The notes below the pieces were generated by a model, which saw only the letters and a list, made by a program, of their open reading frames with translations, made no database searches and was not told where the DNA came from. A program made the position numbers and the translations under genes. DNA of 64,000 nucleotides from Burkholderia savannae (GTDB lineage: Bacteria > Pseudomonadota > Gammaproteobacteria > Burkholderiales > Burkholderiaceae): NCBI RefSeq assembly GCF_001524445.2, contig NZ_CP013417.1, forward strand, positions 1,240,001-1,304,000, read 5' to 3'. Below, one piece after another: positions 61,263 through 64,000 of the stretch (position 1 is its first letter; every line of letters begins with the position of its first letter).

Positions 61263-62075
61263 CTACGCCTGCTTTTGCGCCAGCGCGTCCGCTTCCCTCG
61301 CGGTTTCCGGGCGATAGCCGAGCGATTCCGAGATCGTGAGCGCCGTGCGGCTCAACTGGCCGAGCCACGCGTCCTGGAGCCGGTCGGCGGGCGCGGACAG
61401 CGACAACCCGGCGACGAGCTTGCCGGAATCGTCGTAGATGCCGGCCGCGATGCAGCGCACGCCGAGCTCGAGCTCTTCGTTATCGCGCGCGCACGCCTGC
61501 TGGCGCACGAGCGTGAGCTCGCGCTCGAGCTTCGGCAGATCGGTGATGCTGTTTTGCGTATGGCCGGCGAGGCCCGTGCGCGTTGCGTACGCGCGCACCC
61601 GCGACGTCTCGTCCGCCGCGAGGAACAGCTTGCCGACCGACGTGAGGTGCAGCGGCGCGCGGCCGCCGATCGCGCGGACGACCTGCATTCCCGAGCGCTC
61701 CGAATACGCCCGCTCGATGTAGACGATCTCGTCGCCCTGGCGCACCGACAGGTTCACGGTCTGGCCCGTCAGCCGGTGCAACTCGCGCATCGGCATCAGC
61801 GCGGCGTCGCGCACCGACAGGCGCGCCTTCACGAGATTGCCGAGCTCGAGCAGGCGCATGCCGAGCCGGTATGTACCGGGGTCGGAGCGATCGACGAGAC
61901 GGCAGGTCACCATGTCGTTCAAGATCCGGTGCGCGGTGGAAGGGTGCAGTTCGGTGCGCTGCGCGAGTTCCTTCAGGCTGACCGGATCGCTGTGCGCGGC
62001 GAGCGCATCGAGGAGCCGCATCATCCGTTCGATCACCTGGATCGATGTCTTGGAATCCGGGTTCGGGTTGCTCAT
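61263..62075 (-). CDS. IclR-family transcriptional regulator
   Basis: A 270-residue protein. The N-terminal winged helix-turn-helix covers about residues 12-75 (IERMMRLLDALAAH, then LKELAQRTELHPSTAHRIL). The effector-binding domain at about 90-260 has GGRAPLHLTSVGKLFLA and GVRCIAAGIYDDSGKLVAGLSLS. It is divergent from lutAB, with dyads in the 180-bp gap. The likely role is control of lactate oxidation, with lactate or pyruvate as a plausible effector; this is inferred from position only. Confidence 0.92.
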   Translation of the reverse strand: MSNPNPDSKTSIQVIERMMRLLDALAAHSDPVSLKELAQRTELHPSTAHRILNDMVTCRLVDRSDPGTYRLGMRLLELGNLVKARLSVRDAALMPMRELHRLTGQTVNLSVRQGDEIVYIERAYSERSGMQVVRAIGGRAPLHLTSVGKLFLAADETSRVRAYATRTGLAGHTQNSITDLPKLERELTLVRQQACARDNEELELGVRCIAAGIYDDSGKLVAGLSLSAPADRLQDAWLGQLSRTALTISESLGYRPETAREADALAQKQA

Positions 62076-62090
62076 CGTGAGGAATCGATT

Positions 62091-62113
62091 GCCGCATCAA
62101 GTACCAATGCGGC
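62091..62113. promoter_or_regulatory. Dyad in the iclR-lutA intergenic region
   Basis: The inverted repeat GCCGCAT-N9-ATGCGGC (62091-62113) starts 16 bp upstream of the iclR start. Partial flanking symmetry (ATT/AATC) extends it. A natural candidate operator for autoregulation and for lut control. Confidence 0.45.
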
Positions 62114-62255
62114 GATTGTATCTCGTATAGTGAAAAAAGCGAACGGTGTTCGAGGAAGTCCTCGCTCGGCGCCGGGCATTGCGCGATTGCGGCGCAACGT
62201 TGGTCTTGCCGCGCAAACGGCGGATAATGAGCGCCGTTTTCTCGAAGGAGCGCCT

Positions 62256-62978
62256 ATGCGAGTCGGTTTGTTCGTCACGTGTCTTGTCGACCTGATGCGG
62301 CCCGAGATCGGTTTTTCGGCGCTCAAGCTGCTGAAAGAGGCGGGCTGCGAAGTCGTCGTGCCGCCTTCGCAGACCTGCTGCGGCCAGCCCGCGTACAACT
62401 CGGGCGAGCGCGCGATCGCTCGCGATCTGGCGGAAAAGACGCTCGCCGAATTCGAGCAGTTCGACTACGTCGTCGTGCCGTCGGGCTCGTGCGGCGGGAT
62501 GATCCGCGTCCATTACGGCGACCTCTTTCGCGATGATCCCGAGCTGATGGCGCGCTACGGGCGCCTGCGCACGAAAGTCTACGAACTGACCGACTTCCTC
62601 GCCAACGTCGCGCGGGTGAAGCTCGAGCCGGGCGAGTTCAAGGGGCCCGTCACGTACCACGATTCCTGTTCGGGCCTGCGCGAGCTCGGCGTGAAGGCGC
62701 AGCCGCGCGCGCTGCTCGCGCAGCGCGGCGTGGCCGTCGACGAGATGAAGGACTGCGAGCACTGTTGCGGCTTCGGCGGTACGTTCGCGGTGAAGTACGG
62801 CGACATCTCGAGCGCGATCGTCGACGAGAAATGCGCGAACGTGCGCGCGACGGGCGCGCCCGCGGTTGTGCTCGGCGATCTCGGCTGCATGCTGAACATC
62901 GAAGGGCGCCTGCGCCGCACGCGCGACCGCGATACGCGCGTGCTGCACGTCGCGCAGGTGCTCGCGGGCGACGTCTGA
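62256..62978 (+). CDS. lutA: L-lactate utilisation protein LutA (CCG-domain Fe-S oxidoreductase subunit)
   Basis: A 240-residue protein with the two CCG motifs of the LutA/GlpC cysteine-rich family: QTCCGQPAYNSG at about residues 39-50 and DCEHCCGFGGTF at about 167-178. AAGGAG lies five bases before ATG 62256. LutA, LutB and LutC together oxidise L-lactate to pyruvate in Bacillus and many proteobacteria. lutB starts 56 bp downstream, so the genes form an operon. Confidence 0.92.
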   Translation: MRVGLFVTCLVDLMRPEIGFSALKLLKEAGCEVVVPPSQTCCGQPAYNSGERAIARDLAEKTLAEFEQFDYVVVPSGSCGGMIRVHYGDLFRDDPELMARYGRLRTKVYELTDFLANVARVKLEPGEFKGPVTYHDSCSGLRELGVKAQPRALLAQRGVAVDEMKDCEHCCGFGGTFAVKYGDISSAIVDEKCANVRATGAPAVVLGDLGCMLNIEGRLRRTRDRDTRVLHVAQVLAGDV

Positions 62979-63034
62979 GCGCCGCCCCGCCGAACGAACG
63001 ATCGCGACGAGAACCACGAACCTCACGAGCCGCC

Positions 63035-64000
63035 ATGCAAGTCCAATCGATGCATTTCAAGGCGCGCGCGGGCGAAAAGCTCGCCGATGCGCGCCTGCAG
63101 GAAAATCTCAAGAGGCTGTCGACGAAATTCGTGTCGGGACGCGCGCAGGCCGTCACGCAGATCGACTTCGTCGCGACGCGCGCGGAGCTGAAGGCGCGCC
63201 GCAACCGTGCGCTCGAGCGGCTCGACGTGTGGCTCGAGATGTTCGAGCGCGAGGCGGCGCGGCGCGGGACGACCGTGCTGTACGCGGAGACGACGGCCGA
63301 CGCGGCGGCGCTCGTCGCGGACATCGCGCGGCGGCACGATGTGAAGAAGGTCATCAAGACGAAGTCGATGGTGACCGAGGAGGCGAATCTGAACGCTGTG
63401 CTCGGCCGGCTGGGCGTGCAGTCGATCGAGACCGACCTCGGCGAGTACATCCTGCAGATCAACGACAACGAGCCGCCGAGCCACATCATCGCGCCCGTGT
63501 TGCACCGGGACAAGGAAGAGGTGGCCGAGCTGTTCGCGAGGACGCACGGACGGCCGCGCCTGACCGAGATTCCGGAGATGACCCGCGAGGCGCGCGAGGT
63601 GCTGCGCCCCCATTTCCTGTCGGCCGACATGGGCGTGACGGGCGGCAACTTCGTGATCGCAGAGACGGGCTCCGTCGTGCTCGTGACGAACGAGGGCAAC
63701 GAAGGCATGTGCACGGTGCTGCCGCGCGTGCACGTCGCGGTGACGGGAATCGAAAAGGTGTTGCCGACGCTCGAGGATCTCGCGACCGCGATGCGCCTCC
63801 TGCCGCGCTCGGCCACCGGGCAGAAGACGTCGAACTACTTTTCGCTGCTCACGGGCGTGCGGGGAGAGGGCGACGAGGACGGGCCCGAGCATTCGTATGT
63901 CGTGCTCGTCGACGGCGGCCGCAGCGGGCTCATCGGCGGCGAGTTCCAGGAGATGCTCCGCTGCATTCGCTGCGGCGCGTGCATGAACCACTGCCCGGTT
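63035..64000 (+). CDS. lutB: L-lactate utilisation protein LutB, truncated by window end
   Basis: An open frame from ATG 63035 runs to the last base (322 codons) without a stop. The translation starts MQVQSMHFKARAGEKLADAR and contains the LUD-domain features FLSADMGVTGGNFVIAETGS and NEGNEGMCTVLP. It ends in the first ferredoxin-type cluster CIRCGACMNHCP just before the edge. Full-length LutB is about 470 residues, so around 150 are missing. It is the iron-sulfur subunit that works with LutA, and lutC is expected next. Confidence 0.93.
   Translation, partial: MQVQSMHFKARAGEKLADARLQENLKRLSTKFVSGRAQAVTQIDFVATRAELKARRNRALERLDVWLEMFEREAARRGTTVLYAETTADAAALVADIARRHDVKKVIKTKSMVTEEANLNAVLGRLGVQSIETDLGEYILQINDNEPPSHIIAPVLHRDKEEVAELFARTHGRPRLTEIPEMTREAREVLRPHFLSADMGVTGGNFVIAETGSVVLVTNEGNEGMCTVLPRVHVAVTGIEKVLPTLEDLATAMRLLPRSATGQKTSNYFSLLTGVRGEGDEDGPEHSYVVLVDGGRSGLIGGEFQEMLRCIRCGACMNHCPV

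Overview
The window looks like a stretch of a Burkholderia chromosome, most likely the B. pseudomallei/thailandensis group. The base composition is GC-rich with very strong G/C third positions. The gene order aceE-aceF-lpd, glnA-ntrB-ntrC and narK1-narK2-narGHJI-narXL, together with a phasin and LutAB, fits a beta-proteobacterium. The species call is an inference from gene content; no database was searched.

Positions 1 to about 7060 are the right-hand part of an integrated filamentous (inovirus-type) phage, visibly less GC-rich than the rest. In order it carries the tail of a TspB/pIII-like adsorption protein, a DUF2523-type minor coat protein, a Zot/pI assembly ATPase, a secretin, a probable DNA-binding regulator surrounded by five copies of an 11-bp motif, a hairpin-rich non-coding origin region, an HUH rolling-circle Rep protein and a tyrosine integrase. 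Two accessory genes follow: a GNAT-like protein and a small basic protein. The element abuts tRNA-Val(CAC), which is probably its integration site. The left end lies outside the window.

Positions 7295-13094 hold a LysR regulator divergent from an AidB-like acyl-CoA dehydrogenase, a class III CoA-transferase and an MHS-type transporter, a likely organic-acid catabolic unit of unknown substrate. Housekeeping genes follow: yggX, argA and hrpA (the last two back to back with a 23-bp gap), a YncE-like beta-propeller protein with a fatty-acid hydroxylase, an EI24 membrane protein with a MoCF-domain protein, and a rhodanese. Then comes nitrogen control: glnA behind two NtrC-like sites and a sigma-54 promoter, ntrB, ntrC and xthA.

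Positions 30260-42707 encode anaerobic nitrate respiration on the minus strand: two NarK transporters, the NarGHI reductase with chaperone NarJ, and the NarX/NarL two-component system. After initiator tRNA-fMet come an SOS-controlled dinB, prlC and folD. A PAS-kinase/FixJ-type response regulator pair sits divergent from the pyruvate dehydrogenase operon (aceE, aceF, lipoyl-lpd). The window closes with a phasin, a PBP7-type endopeptidase, an IclR regulator and lutA-lutB (lactate oxidation), with lutB cut by the window end.

The less ordinary signals are the phage regulator with its repeated motif, the phage accessory gene pair, the apparent leaderless or near-leaderless promoters of argA, hrpA and dinB, a promoter motif shared by narK1 and narG, and several short tandem repeats including an in-frame one in hrpA.
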